From Lycocorax pyrrhopterus obiensis (Eukaryota > Chordata > Aves > Passeriformes > Paradisaeidae): a stretch of 64,000 nucleotides of DNA. A model generated the notes under the pieces. That model had not been told where the DNA came from. It ran no database searches and saw only the letters and a list, made by a program, of their open reading frames with translations. The stretch covers positions 93,411,333 through 93,475,332 of the forward strand of contig JACSVZ010000004.1 of NCBI GenBank assembly GCA_014706295.1, written 5' to 3'. The translations under genes and the position numbers were made by a program. This document shows positions 37,401 through 50,500 of this stretch, in pieces. How positions within the stretch are numbered: the stretch's first letter is position 1; the number at the start of each line of letters is the position of its first letter.

Positions 37401-38739
37401 TGTTACAACCAGAAGCCATGAGTTTAAGAGCAAGTACTCTATCCTACAGAAAGTTGGCACTGAACCGCATGGACATATCTGACCTTTCATCCTTGAAATG
37501 AGGCATTAATGCCTTTCTCAATGCACAAAAAAAAAAGTAAAATAGAGTTGACAGCATGAGAAAGAACTAATAACTGAGGACAAAAATTCTGTCCATTTCC
37601 ATGTAAAAGGACAGAAGAGTTGTAAGAGATTAGCCTTGCTAAATCATGACTTCCTCATTGACCTCAAACACAGGAAAGGAGCTTACCAACTAGGTCAGAT
37701 CACTGAAGAAGAGCATAAAAGAATGGCACAAGCAGCTGGAGCACAAGCAAAGAGGTCAAGACACAGAACATGACAATAAGAAACAAAGGAACCCTATGAT
37801 CACAGCTGAGCAGAGATCAGGTCAGGCAAACTTCTGAAGCTGATCTGCCAAGAGTCTGCCCTGAAAGTGAGTGCTCCAAAACACCAAAGAACTTACAATA
37901 TCTAAACATGAAGTAGAACAGTATTTTTTTTTAAGAGGAAAGTCTCAGACTGGTCAAATAAGATAGATACAAAAAATCTTTGAAAATGAAGTTTCTTTCT
38001 CCCTACCACATCTTTACATTATTCCTCTTCAGTCTTGTTCTAATCCAGCAGCCACTTTCCCCTTCCTAAGTGTATGAATACTCCAGCCTCCTTCTGAACC
38101 CTGTGCCTATCACCTGCCTGTCTCGTAAGCTTCTCTCTATCCTCATTTGACCTGTTTCAAAACCAAGATGCCACAGTCTACTTTCCAGAAACATGTCCCC
38201 CCTAAGCGCGCTCTTAGGAAAGGACCAATATCCCTCTCCAGAAATTTCCATATAATTCCTAGTTCAAGCAACCCCAAGAACTATGCAAGCTATTAAACAC
38301 TAAGTATCTAGGCAGTAAGCTGTGAACACATAAATCAGGTTCTACAACTAGAAAGACTACATTAGCCAACTGTTGAGAGAGAATGTATAGAAGATGCAGA
38401 GAGAGCCAGAGAGCTCTTCTTGCATTAGTCTATATGAACGAGATCTATTGGTGTCTAGCTGAATTAATAGCAGCACCAGTCACAGCTCAAATGAGAACAT
38501 AGACTACTAATTACATTTTTCAAATTGAATTGGCCTGACAAGTATCAGTGAAGATATATAAAAAAATAGTTGGGCTGACATGAGAACTGATAGCAGCTCT
38601 GTGAGGTCTCGTGCCCGTGCCTTGAACAGCAGGAAAGAGGAGCTGAGAAACCACAGACAAGTCAAACTGAACCTCACATTTAAGAACATTTCTGCATGAA
38701 GCAATTGTGTGCAGCTATATGGTAACACAGACATAAGTG
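34471..38739. other. Intergenic DNA, no gene seen
   Basis: AT-rich, with a 21-bp tandem duplication at 36309-36350. No gene recognised. Confidence 0.5.
36309..36350 (+). repeat. Perfect 21-bp tandem duplication
   Basis: TTAGTTGAGAATTTAAAGAA plus one T occurs twice in direct succession, with a period of 21 bases. Confidence 0.85.
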
Positions 38740-39590
38740 GCAATCAATATGAATTTGTTAAGAACAAACTGACAAAACAATCCAATTTCTTCCTGTGCTG
38801 TGGCTAAAAGGTCTTTTTAGAAGAAGAAGAGTGATTGTCATTCATCTTGACTTCAGTAAGTCACAATGAAATCTGAAAACAGAAATTAGATAACTGTACC
38901 TGCAGAGGACCAATGTTTCACTGTCAAATAGAAAGATGCATTGTATGGTGCTTCAGAGGGTCTGTCCAAGGCCTAGTCTTTTTTCAGCATTTCTCTTAAC
39001 AATCTAGATGATAGATAGAAGAAAACATTCCTGACAATAATCGGGATTGCAAGTATCTTGGAGGACTGGTGAAAGATTCAAATAGGTTTTAACAAGCTGA
39101 AGAAACAGTGTTTACTCAAGATAAGATAAAAAAAAGCTAGTTAGTAAAAGTTCTGTTACTAACTAAAAGAAGTGGAGGGTGACACCTGGGGGCTATTTCT
39201 GAACTGTGAATCACAATCATAACACTGCACAATGATTTTGGATATTTAAGGAAATGCACAAACAGGAGGTGTTCAAAAGAAGACGAACAAGAACTATCAG
39301 AGGTAGAAAACCCAAGGCACAAAAGAGGAAAAACAGGAAGAAAATAATCTCTTCTCCATTGATGGACAGAACAAGCAATAATGGGCTCAAATACCAACCA
39401 GAAAGATCCAGGATAGATTTTAGGAAAATCACTCAATTGAGAATAATAATGAAATACTGGAATAGATTGTCAAGGGTAGGTATGGGTTTTCAATCACTGA
39501 TGATCTACAAAACAGAACTGACAATCTGATTCTGCCTGGGACACAAGGATGGCTTCTCCAAGTCTCTTCCAAGGCATTTTTCCAAAACAA
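38740..39590 (+). repeat. Old CR1 LINE, ORF2 to 3' region
   Basis: In order on the plus strand: a decayed DFSK-like block (CATCTTGACTTCAGTAAG near 38842), GGTCTGTCCAAGGCCTAGTC and TCTTAACAATCTAGATGAT (38958-39015; decayed GSVLGP-LF-x-IF-INDLDD), then GGGCTCAAATACCAACCAGA, GGATAGATTTTAGGAAAA and GAAATACTGGAATAGATTGT (39380-39472), which match the CR1 3' region. A single ancient insertion about 850 bases long with many substitutions. Confidence 0.7.
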
Positions 39591-41227
39591 TAAACAACTA
39601 TCTCCTCTCTTAAGAACATCCTATCACACATCTGAATTTCCTTTGTATAAATAAAATTTGTTGTACAACAGACACTGATGCAACATTTCTTGTTCTAAAT
39701 GAGTTTACACATGTGGTAGTCCCAAGTATGAGAAAACACTGTCAGCATCTTTGAAAAGCAAAAGTAGGGAAAAAAACCCCAACCCTAAAAATAAAACAAA
39801 CCAGGAGACACATTTCATTTTTGATCTTTTAGCAAAATTAAACTTATCCCCCATCCATTTTTCCCTTTCTAATAATATGTTTTCTAGTAAGGGTTTGGTT
39901 CTAACTGCTAAGTGTGAATCTCCAACATGATTCAAAGTTTCCAGCCATAAGATGGGATCATTAACAGACTTTACCCCAGAATTTTCCCTGATGATGACCT
40001 GTTGCTATGGAAGTCAACCTCCAGAGCAAAACTGGAAGAAGTATTATATCACTAATCACATCACTAATACAGCCCTAATAAGCTGAGGTTCATATCCTCT
40101 GGATGCTGATGGAATCAGATAAACCGGCTCTGACCAATGTTTTAATCAACTGCAATATTTGCTGAAGGCCACGGTAGTGTAGCTTATAAATATATAGGTG
40201 CTTTATTCACTTTACAAGTGAAACACAAAATAAGAACTGAACAGACTCAATAGAAAAACTGCTAACTTCAATCCTTGGAATGTATCAAAGCCAAAGGAAT
40301 TTGGAGGCAATGATGAGATGCTCCAGCAAAGCTTCCTTACTTCATTAAAATTGTTCTGAAATAATTTCCAAGTATCAGGGAGATACAATACCATTCCTTG
40401 TTAAGCCTCAAGACTTCTGTCACAGAATATTTGTGGTATATATCCAATTAAATTTGTGGTATAAATAATATACACACACACACACACACATTTATGTTGA
40501 AGTTCAATACACCATCCTGCATTGTGGCACCCATGCTGAGTACATCACAAGCAAGCAGTACCATGGCAGTTCAAAATAATGCAAGATAAGAATAGAAAGG
40601 AAGAGGGAAAATGAATTACAGAGAAGGCATGACAGGTGGAGTCTCCAGACAGAGATTCTCAAAACAATTACACTCAATTATTCACCCACCACCAAAAGCA
40701 CCTGCTGAACAGCAGAAGAATCCTAAGGTAAAAGAATTGCAATTACTTATAATTGCTTATATTGCTTATAATGTATCAAACTAGAACATGCCCTGTCACA
40801 AACACACACTCTCATACTGGTTTTTCCCCCCCATGACTGATCTGAGTAGCAAGCCTCATTCTGAAAACTGTATGATTAGACACCAAGTTTTTGGCCTTAT
40901 GCTTTGCTGATGACAACTGAATTTTCTCGGGTTATTCTCCATTTTGGTTTAAAAAAGAGGACAACTGGATTTTTCTTTCCATAGTCTAAGTCATATATAA
41001 AATTATTATTATAAAGTCTCTTGTCAAGGGCAAAATTATATAATCTCTTGCCAAAGTCACAATCATGAAATCTCTTATTCAACTTATTTAAATAGAGAAG
41101 TGGTTATAACATGCCTTTGGTCACAAAAAGCTTTTCATTCACAGTAACTGTTGGCTTCAGTGAATGTTATGTGTAATTGACAATCCTGAAACATATTCAG
41201 ATACAGTTTCACTGTAGGGAGGATGTC
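39591..41227. other. Intergenic DNA with a CA microsatellite
   Basis: AT-rich. Holds the CA repeat listed separately and short direct repeats of ATTTGTGGTATA flanking 40430-40465. No gene seen. Confidence 0.5.
40468..40490 (+). repeat. CA dinucleotide microsatellite
   Basis: About eleven CA units in a row following ATAATATA. Confidence 0.9.
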
Positions 41228-41530
41228 AGGAGGATGGAGCCAGGCTCTCCTCAGTGGTGTCAACACATAGGACAAGAGGCAATGGGCAGCAACTGCTGCA
41301 CAGGAAGTTTCACCTGAATACAATGAAGAAATTCTTTACTCTGTGGGTGACTGAGCACTGGAACCGATTGCCCAAAGAGATTGTGGAGCTCCTCTTTCAC
41401 TGGAGATATTCAAGAACCATCTGGTTGCAACCCTATGCCATGTGCTGTAGGATGGCCCTGCTTGAGCAGGGAGATTGGACCAGATGAGCCACTGTGGTCT
41501 CTTCCAACCTGACCCATTCTATGATTCACT
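41228..41530 (+). repeat. CR1 LINE 3' end, relatively well kept
   Basis: Characteristic CR1 text throughout: AGGACAAGAGGCAATGGGCA, GAAGAAATTCTTTACTCTGT, GAGCACTGGAACCGATTGCC, GGAGATATTCAAGAACCATC, GAGATTGGACCAGATGAGCC, TCTTCCAACCTGACCCATTC and terminal ATTCTATGATTC. The best-preserved CR1 in the window. A CCAAA-rich low-complexity tract follows to about 41600. Confidence 0.93.
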
Positions 41531-43519
41531 CCACCAAATAACCAAACAACTTAAAAAAACCAAACAAAACCAAAACCCAACGAACCAAACCAAAAAACTC
41601 ATCCAATAGGCTGTGTCTTCATACTGCAAATTATCCTTAGACAGTAATCTGGAAATCAGTCTTTGATATAGATGTGTTGGGAATAACAAAGATATGCGAT
41701 TATAGAGTGGCTTATAAACAGTTAATAAATGACCTGGAAACTATTTATCCTAGTCATTTTTCAGAGTAAAATTGACAAATAACTGCTACCAGAATTGTAA
41801 TGAAATAATAACATACATTAGAAAGAGTCCAGCTCTTTCCCATAGTTATATAAATCTGGCACAATTGAAAATGGAAAAAAAATATTACCTATTGAGCTAA
41901 AGAATTGTAAACCTAAAAACACAACAAACAAGAGGAACAAGTCTATAAATGGTGCTGTATGATGCCTTTTTGATCAAGAGATGTAGTCCAAAGTGTTGAG
42001 TAATTCCAAAAATGTAGCTATACAGCTTTTACACATAAACTTTTTTTACTTAGCATGCTTGTTTACAGAACTCAAGATATTCTTTTAAATCCCTATCTCC
42101 TATTTGAATCTTATTTTTTTACTTAAATGCTGTTAGTTGAAATTGTTAACGCTGCACTCAGTTGAGGTCTTCTCTGAGCTTCCCTCCGAGGCCAAGGAAT
42201 GAATGTCTTCAAGTTCAGTTAGTTTACTGGATTCTGATCACAGGACAGAAGTAGCCTCAGCTCCTCACTCATCCTATGTCTGGTGAAAAACAGGGCCATG
42301 AGGGAAAAATATTATTTATCTACACTGGGGTAACAGGAAAGAAGCTAGCTTCCAAATTTCCCCATATTTGCTCCTGGCTGCATGTAGGGTCAGAAGGAGG
42401 AAGCAAACTAAAGATGTCATGTGATGTAGCTCTAACTCCCAAGCACCCAAGGAGAATTTTGCTGGGCTGAATATGCTCTCTCTAGGTCTCATAGCAATAT
42501 TAAACTGATCAAACAGCAGAAAGTGTCTAACTATTCAACTTATTTTGTATTCAGTGTACACTCGCCTAATTGTTTCCAATTACTGCACTTCTTTACCTGG
42601 AAACTGATAGTGCTTGCCTGTGCTTGGCACCTATTAACAGAGGCCTCAGACACTCAAAACATAGTGGCTACATTTCTGTGCATCTGTCTGTGGATGCAAG
42701 ACCTGATTGCATTGAAACCATGCTCAGCTTGCCCAAAACTTGCAGTTTCACTCTACCCAATGAAGGAACCTGGCTCATTTTTCCAAATAATAAATAACTA
42801 CCTTCTCTCATTTCCCAACAGACTGATGGAGCGTCTCTCAAAAAAAGGTGGATCTTTTGAGTTCGCTAACCTGATCTTTTATGTCTAGCCAGAAATTCTT
42901 ACTTGTTCAGGACAGTGACATCTAAGTGCATTTTTGAGATGTTATTTACATGTTCATCATCCTCCGAAAACAGTCATTCCTAATCTACATGTTAAAACTT
43001 ATCTGTGGAGTAAGCAAAGTAAATTAAACCAACAAAACATCCAAAGAATATTGGTTCAGTGTTCAAACTACTGTCTGTAACTTTAATCAACAGCACATTA
43101 GAGATGTGATTAGGAGATGTGATATTATGCTTGTGTTTATATTATTTATATAATATTTATATCTATTTATAATTTCTTTCCCTTTCTTACCTGGATGCAT
43201 TTGAATGAGCTTTTGAGTGTATTGTGCTGCTCTGGTTAGTAGAGCAACTTTGTTTATTCAGTTTAGAAGATAACCTGAGTGATGCCTGAAAGTGGGTATT
43301 AGAGAGACCTGGGATATAAAAACGTCTCCCTCTCATTTTGTTCATTTTCTCTTAGATGAAATCAGTCATATTCCAGTCAATGTCTGCTTGGGACTTCTAG
43401 AGAGACCTTTACTTTCATGTATGGATATGAATCACTTAAGCTTGTTCTTTTAAATAACAATTTTTTTTTTCCAAGAAAAAGATGCCTACATGATTTTAAC
43501 AAGAGATAATGGTTTTATA
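41531..43519. other. Intergenic DNA, no gene seen
   Basis: Starts with an AACC-type low-complexity tract (41531-41600), then AT-rich sequence. No supportable coding region. Confidence 0.5.
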
Positions 43520-43860
43520 CAATCATAGAATTATTAAGGTTGGAGAAGACCTTTAGGATGGCCAAGTTCAGATTCATAGGCCTGTAATTCCCCAGATCTT
43601 CCTTCTGCCTTCTTGTAGCTGGGCATCACATTTACTACCTTCCAGGCACCTGGGACCTCCCCAGTTAACCAGGGCTGATGATAAATGATGGTAAGTGGCT
43701 TAGCGAGCACTTCCACAGCTCCCTCAGTATCTGAATCCCATCCAGCCACATAGTCTTGTGAGTATCCAACTGGTGTAGCAGGTCACTGACCATTTCCCCC
43801 TGCATTATAGGGGCTTCATTCTGCTCCCCAGTATCTTCTGATGACCATTTGAGACACATA
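43520..43860 (-). repeat. CR1 LINE, ORF2 RT part next to 3' end, antisense
   Basis: On the minus strand, 43860-43580 encodes decayed CR1 ORF2: a VSDLLHQLDTHK block, then VLAKPLTIIY and LTGEVPGAWK-x-VNVMPSYKK, the segment just before the RT core. The two parts are in different frames. Immediately next to it, at 43520-43570, comes the CR1 3' end (AATCATAGAATTATTAAGGT). The intervening RT core is missing, so this is an internally deleted copy or two adjoining insertions. Confidence 0.85.
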
Positions 43861-44230
43861 CCTTCCTATGAAAAGCTCTAGTCTTTAGCAAGATGTACTG
43901 TTTGCTAAGAGATCTGAATGCATTAACAAAGAATTGTGAATGGCAACCAGCACCTTGCATTCCTGTTTAAAACTGATGCTTCAATTAAACAACTCATCTT
44001 GGCAACAAGCTTGATTTAAAGTGATTTAGAAGAGAAGTTAAATTTTTTTCATTAATCCCAAGACATTTATTATAATAGTAATAGTAGTGATGCCATGATG
44101 ATTTTTTGCCTTTTCTTTTATACCCCTTTTATAACTTCTGTATTCTTAGTGGTTTTTTAACCTACATTCTTGGAGTTGTTTGTCAAGCTAGGAGACTAAA
44201 CATTTTAGAAGCTTTGTAGTTAATGATCAG

Positions 44231-44539
44231 TGTGCCCCAGACCCCAAGGTCCTCTCCAGAACACATTTTGTAAACTAAGATAGAACCATCCAGGGGAAAG
44301 GTTCCTTGGGGAGTGGGGCTCACTCAAGCCTCTCATTGGGGAATCTTTGATAGATATGCTAATTAGTAAGACCTATAATGATATACCAGATCTTTTGAGG
44401 GTGTGCATTGTGGTGTGCATTGCAGTGCATTCGACCTGGACGTGGTGTGCCTAAGGATCCTTAAAATAAATACCAAGGTAAAATCCCTTTTTCCCTTCTA
44501 ACCGTGTTTGACTCTTGATTTTAAGACCAGGAAAAGGCA
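44231..44539 (+). mobile_element. Isolated ERV LTR, about 310 bp
   Basis: TGTGCCCCAGACC at 44231 to GAAAAGGCA at 44539. Contains an AATAAA at 44465-44470, a TATA-poor promoter area and a repeated GTGTGCATTG near 44401-44420. I recognise the text around CTCAAGCCTCTCATTGGGGA and GGTGTGCCTAAGGATCCTTA as a common bird LTR family. Flanks TCAG and CCAG differ by one base, a possible decayed 4-bp target duplication (ERV1-like). A GTAGTAGTAATAATAACAA run follows. No internal retroviral sequence accompanies it. Confidence 0.7.
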
Positions 44540-47500
44540 CCAGTAGTAGTAATAATAACAACAATAAGGCCGCCTCACCAGTATTCCTGGTTTAACATAC
44601 CTCAGTCGAGTAAGTACTCACTATACAGAAGCCAAACAAAATGTCACCTGTAAACCACAAGACCTTTGGCTTCTCCTGCACTGTCGGACATGCCAGATAG
44701 CTTTCACATACATACAGTGCAGCAAGGCTGAAAAATAGATTACAATGACAGAGTAGTACAAGTCCCCATAGAGAAGCACAGTTGTCAGAGTAGTAATAAA
44801 AGTGCAACTCCTTTCACTGTAACTTTGATGGCCAAGACAGCAGAAGTTGGGAAGGAAAAGAGGAAAAGTCTCTATTGTCTATCTGAAGACAGTCTTAGCT
44901 TCAGTCTTAGCTTAACAAGGAAATGTTATTTTGGTTTGCTTTGCCCAGAACAGCACCTCAATATATTATTACACCTTCTCTAAAGAAACCAAATGAAGCC
45001 TGCTCAGACTACCAGCAGCCAGGGAGATCATTCCCAACTCCCACACTTTCTAACATAAATTCAGTGTCTACTCATTTACTACTGAGAATTACATATTGGC
45101 AAACAAGCAAGCAGTGCTCTGAAGCCTGAGTGCTCTCTAGAGGCAGGGGCTCTGTGCCTCTCAGGAAAGCAGCACGTGCCAATACGCCACATGACCTGAT
45201 CTTTACTAACAGTGTTACTCTTTCACCATCTCTGGCAAAATGAAATAGTTGCACTCTCAAGATTAGCAGAAGTCACTTCCTGACACAAAGGCAAAACCCA
45301 ACTGTTCAGATGATTTCGAACAGCAGCTCCCGTTCCATGTCCCTATCCAGAAGGAGCTGCCACCTCTTAGCAGAGTGAGCTGGAACATGGCATGAGAAAG
45401 TCCTCCTCAATCTGACACCACACCTCTTCCACACTGGTTCCATCTTTACCATGTAACAGATCACACATACTAACTTTCAGAGGAGCAAAACTTGCAGACA
45501 CTGAACAGAATAGGAAGAACTTATTCCAGTGAGTTTCTGTTTATAATCTTTTATTAAGATGCATGGCTTCTTGCTCATCTGGCCCCAGTTTACAATTAAA
45601 ACCTCTACAGTCATCCATGGACTGCCCCACTTTCCAGGGGGCCTCCAGATTCTCCTCAGAATTTCTTCTTCTGTACTCTTTACACTCCACCTTCAACATG
45701 TGATTGTTCACATCCCCAGCAAGATCTCAGAAAGGTTCTTAACTCACACATTTCAGTTTCATGTTTTGTCTTAGATATTAAATATTTCTTTGAACACAGT
45801 GGTCTTAATTTATCTGTGCTGGCAGTTTAAGTGGGGCAGAGCTTCATTTCCAATGTATGGCCAAGTGCTTCTATATTCCAAAAGATGGTAACACATTCTG
45901 TCTCTCCTCTGTTAATTTTTTTTAATTGTTTAGTATATAGAAGAATTGTTTAATATATAAAAGAAAACTACAGCTATTCCTCATTCCATGAGAACTTACC
46001 TAGCTGCACAATAATACTGTTACCATAGAGTAACTGCTCAGACAACCTCCTATTCCTGAAGTAATGTCATCTGGGGGAAAAAAAATTAAAAAATGAAAAA
46101 ACAATGGTAACATTATTTATCTGATCAAAGAAAATAAGTTTTTATGGCAATCCCGAGAATGGCTTCACTGATACATGTGTGTTCTACCACACAGCCTGGA
46201 TCCCCCATCAAACCAACTGCTAAAAATGCATCTTCTCTTTAAATATAGAACCACTATCTACAGCAAAAGTACTCCCTACTAATTCTCCCAGTCCACAATG
46301 ACAGACTTTTTTGTGCATTTGAAAGAAACAGTAAAACCAATTACAACTCTGAGAAATGGGAATTATGCAAGGAGAAATCATAATAAATCAACCCTCTGAC
46401 ATCAGGAATGCATAAAAAAGACATTGTAAGTCCTTATATAAAGGGAATATTTTTAAAACAGAAAAAAATGCAGAAGAATATACGCCAGATTGTTTATAAA
46501 TACTGGCACGATAGAAATTGACCTGTGTTGTTTTAACAGATCTGGTTTTGAGATTTTATTTCAACTCTTTCATTCAATTTTGAAAGCTCTAAATTTTATG
46601 TTTTACAGAAAACTGGGGGGGGGAGAAAAAATCAAAATTCTTCATTTATTAGAATTTTTTAGTTCAGCACAATATTATGGAAAAAATACAAGAATGATGA
46701 TATGGAACAGAACTTCCCACATGCTCTTTTTGCAAAGTAGAGACAATATTTAAACAATGTGACAAAGAAAAGTTTAAGCAGCCCTTTTAACTGAAAACTT
46801 CCCTATGTATTGTCTCATAAGCAAATTCACAACTGGTGAGCAACCCTTTCTTAACAGACCACCAGATGTTGGCTTGCTATATCCCAATTTGACCTGGATG
46901 ATTTGGATTTCAATTTCTTTGCTAAGCATTGCAACAAAAGCTTATTTGTCATTAGAATTTCAGGCATGCCACTTCCTTAACAGCCACTGAACAACTCATG
47001 AAAGAAGCTGACATGTCCCACGTTAAATGTATTTCCATCCCTAGTGGGATGAAACAGATTGGGAAATGGTATTCCCTACTGTAGATTTGGCTCTGCCTCC
47101 CACAGCAACTTCCAGATCTGGAGTAGAATCAGCTGGAACAGGAACAAACTGATACTGCAAATGCAGGGCAGAGAGTAATCAGCAAGGAGCGGGGTAAAAC
47201 AGGGATCAGCAGTGAGCTGGGTTTTGCCTCCCAGTCCTGAGGTGCTGGTTACTGACAGCTCCTGATGTGAGGCAAGGACGGGAGAACAAAGAGCTAATTG
47301 AAAAGAGGACCAAGAGCTCTAACATGTCAGGACAGGACCAAAAGCCCTTGTTGCTCTGCTCCCTGCTGGAAGGCCAATGGCTGTACTTTGGGTAACATTG
47401 GTCTCCCTCCTCTTAGTGCTAATGGCCTTTCTTCAACTCTCTTCTGCTAACAGAGGAGATGCAGCAAGTCTGGCAAACATCTGCCCGAGGCTCAGTGTTG

Positions 47501-50500
47501 TTGCCTCAACACTAAATGTGCCTAGAGCTGAGCCATGGCTCAAGGCCACAGGGAAGCACTGGCGTTCAGATTTCAGCATAGAAGAATTACACCAAAAGGA
47601 TTATATCCCTGATAAGTCACCTACAGCCTGTGCAAACTTTTAAAGTTGGAACATTCGCACAGGAGCTAGCGCGAATCCTTCATTCCAGCTAGGGTATAAT
47701 TATACGGTTCTGCTTGACAATGTGACATAGCAGGGGCAATGAAATATCCATTTCACAGTGAGGCCAGAATGACATGGCTACTATGGATGGTTAGGCTACT
47801 TAATTTATGTCTCAGAACTCATTTGAATTCATTAAGCATTGTCTACTATATTCAACCTTGCTATAGATAGCTGCTTATAAATTTTATAAGAAATAAACAC
47901 TTCAGGCATGGGCAATTTATTTTTTCCTGCAACCTGACTATCTTTTGTGAAATTGCACACTATAGACAAATACTTACAATATCTAATTTTTAGAAAGCAT
48001 GAAAACCAAAGACTTCAAACTGTTGCAGAATGGTAGACAGAAGCAAATACATTAGAGGAAGAATAAAAACAAACAAATAAAAAGAAAACACTTAAGGCAT
48101 CGAAGGTGCCTCAAACAGAGAAGATTAATGTTTTACAAGAAAGACACCACTTTCTGTGCTTTCTGTATTTGAAAAATAATTAACCATGGGGTGGGATTTT
48201 TAAAGAAGAAAACAAGGCTAACATTTCCTGGATTCTTAAAAAGTAAGAAGGTAAATATGTGAAGACTTGACTGGAATGAAATAGAATCCCTCAACTTTGA
48301 ATGCATTGTCTGCTGTCCTTTAAAAACAGACTAACTCAGAGTGCACTTCATTAGTATTCTAATTGTCAAGTAGTGCTCAGTGGTTCTCTCAGGCTGTCTG
48401 ATTAAAAATTAAACAAAATTATTTTTTTTCCATTGCCAGATGCATTGAAGGTTTGGGGTTTTTTAATTTTTTTTTTAAATTAAACTCCCTTCCCAACACT
48501 TAGGATCACACACTATCATAGTGGAGCAGTAACTCACTATACTTTGCAAGAGTAGACCATGAAAGACTATTTATTCTGAATTACAGTGCAGAGGTGTTAT
48601 TCTTATAATGCACTGCTGCAGTTCTGTTCAGTTCAGCTGATCTTTGCGTTCTCCAAGGGTGAAAGAAAAACTGATGGGACTCTGACTACAGAACATGGCA
48701 AACAGCTCCATGACCTACAGCTAGATGTGGTGCACATAAGACAACTTGTTTTCATCTCTAACTAGACACTGTGCTTCGGTAAGGACATTCTTGTGGATGT
48801 GATCTTGGCTACTGAGCAAACTCAGGCATTTGGCAAGATCTGGGCACTGTCAAACCACTCTCTTCCAATTATACATCTATCTAACATAAAACTGTACCAA
48901 AAGGTGTTCCCCTTAATCATGAATGCAATGTTTCAATAATGCTAAAAAGGATGACGTAAAAAGTGAATTTCTGGACAGTACCTCAAGATCCTGGCACAGA
49001 TTTTCAGGCACATCCACAGACATGTCTTCAATTTACTCAAATAAATAACTTAAACCATCTTGTTCCTTTGTTTCTTATAATTAACAGTAGGGACCCTTCT
49101 TTCTCTCTGTTAAAGTTAGATACTATGTAAACAAAATTAATTGTGTTATGTGTGCAGACACTATAGTTGTAGAGGATAAAACTGATTCTATATTCAGAAT
49201 ACTGAGATTAATGGGACTCAGAGTGTTCCCAAGACACAAGAAAAATATACAGTTATTATTTTAAGCTACAGCCAACTAGAATAACATGCCAATCAGTTTG
49301 ACCAAGGACAAGAGAGGAGTCATGTTAGACTCGAGATTTTTTGAAACTTATATGGTCCCTTGTTTCATTTATGTTAAGCATGCTGTCAGTGACACTACCT
49401 ACAGCATTTATAAAACCATTTTAAAAGACCAGGCAAAGTAGTGAACTTGCTAAAAAGCTGTAGTGAACTCACTAAGGTTGCATTAACAAACACCAAAACC
49501 TTCAGCAAAAATACTGAATGAACCTATGCCAGTCTCTAGCAAGACAGATTTTCCTTTGTAATCAGGCTCTCTTATGCTGGGAACACCACACAAAGGCAAA
49601 TACAGATAATGCGATCAAGTCAGTTCTTTTTATACTTTGGAATATTGATGGTTAAAAATTATTGTTGGCCAGAAGAATTATAGAATTCTTCTCAATACAA
49701 CTCAATTTATGCTCTCCTTCAGAAATTTTTGAGGGCTGTCAGGTATTGCTATGATATTCAACTTCCCTGCAGTATTTACATGTGGCTTCTTCACTGTCTT
49801 AAGCACATGCAGGGACACAGCCAGAGACACTAGAGCTGGATATATAATTTTTTGGGTAAGGCTCAGCTGAATTCTTCTTCCCCCGTAGAAATGTTGGTCT
49901 CATTTGCAAGATTTGCATAAATATTAAGCACAAAGACTAGGAAATTAAATTAAATCCCAAATTTGTTCCCTTGCAACACGGGCCATATCCATATGAGTTA
50001 TTTGCAGTGGTGGACTGGAACAGGTTAAGAGCAAAACAAAACAAAGAATTAAAAGAAACAGGGCAACTTATTCAAAATGACTGAATCTATACAGGTAGAC
50101 ATCAGATGGGGCCATGAGGCTGGGTTTGCATGTATTTTCTTAAAATCAATTTATTATCCTTTTAGAGTTGATCTGAACACTGTTAGACCTTTCATATTTT
50201 ACATTCGATTGTCCAAGTCCTTCCTCTTCAAACACAGAAAACGTTCAATGCCCAAATGCTTCAACTGTAGCCCAGTTAATATAGTGTTAAAAGGGATTTT
50301 ATTATGGAACTATTAACAGCAATTCACACAGGATGTTTAGTGGCATTTCATATTTGTACTCTGACAAAATGTTTAAAGTATGAAAAGCTGTTCTAAGGAA
50401 AATGTCTTCATGTCTGGAGTTAAACAGCTCTGTGTGTTTTCATGTCCAAATGTAAAATATCTACTATGCCCAAAATTTTTCAGGTTTTAAACTAAAAGGA

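Noticed and set aside
39254..39529. Basic 91-codon plus-strand frame
   Set aside because: Falls within the old CR1 copy and is A-rich by composition.
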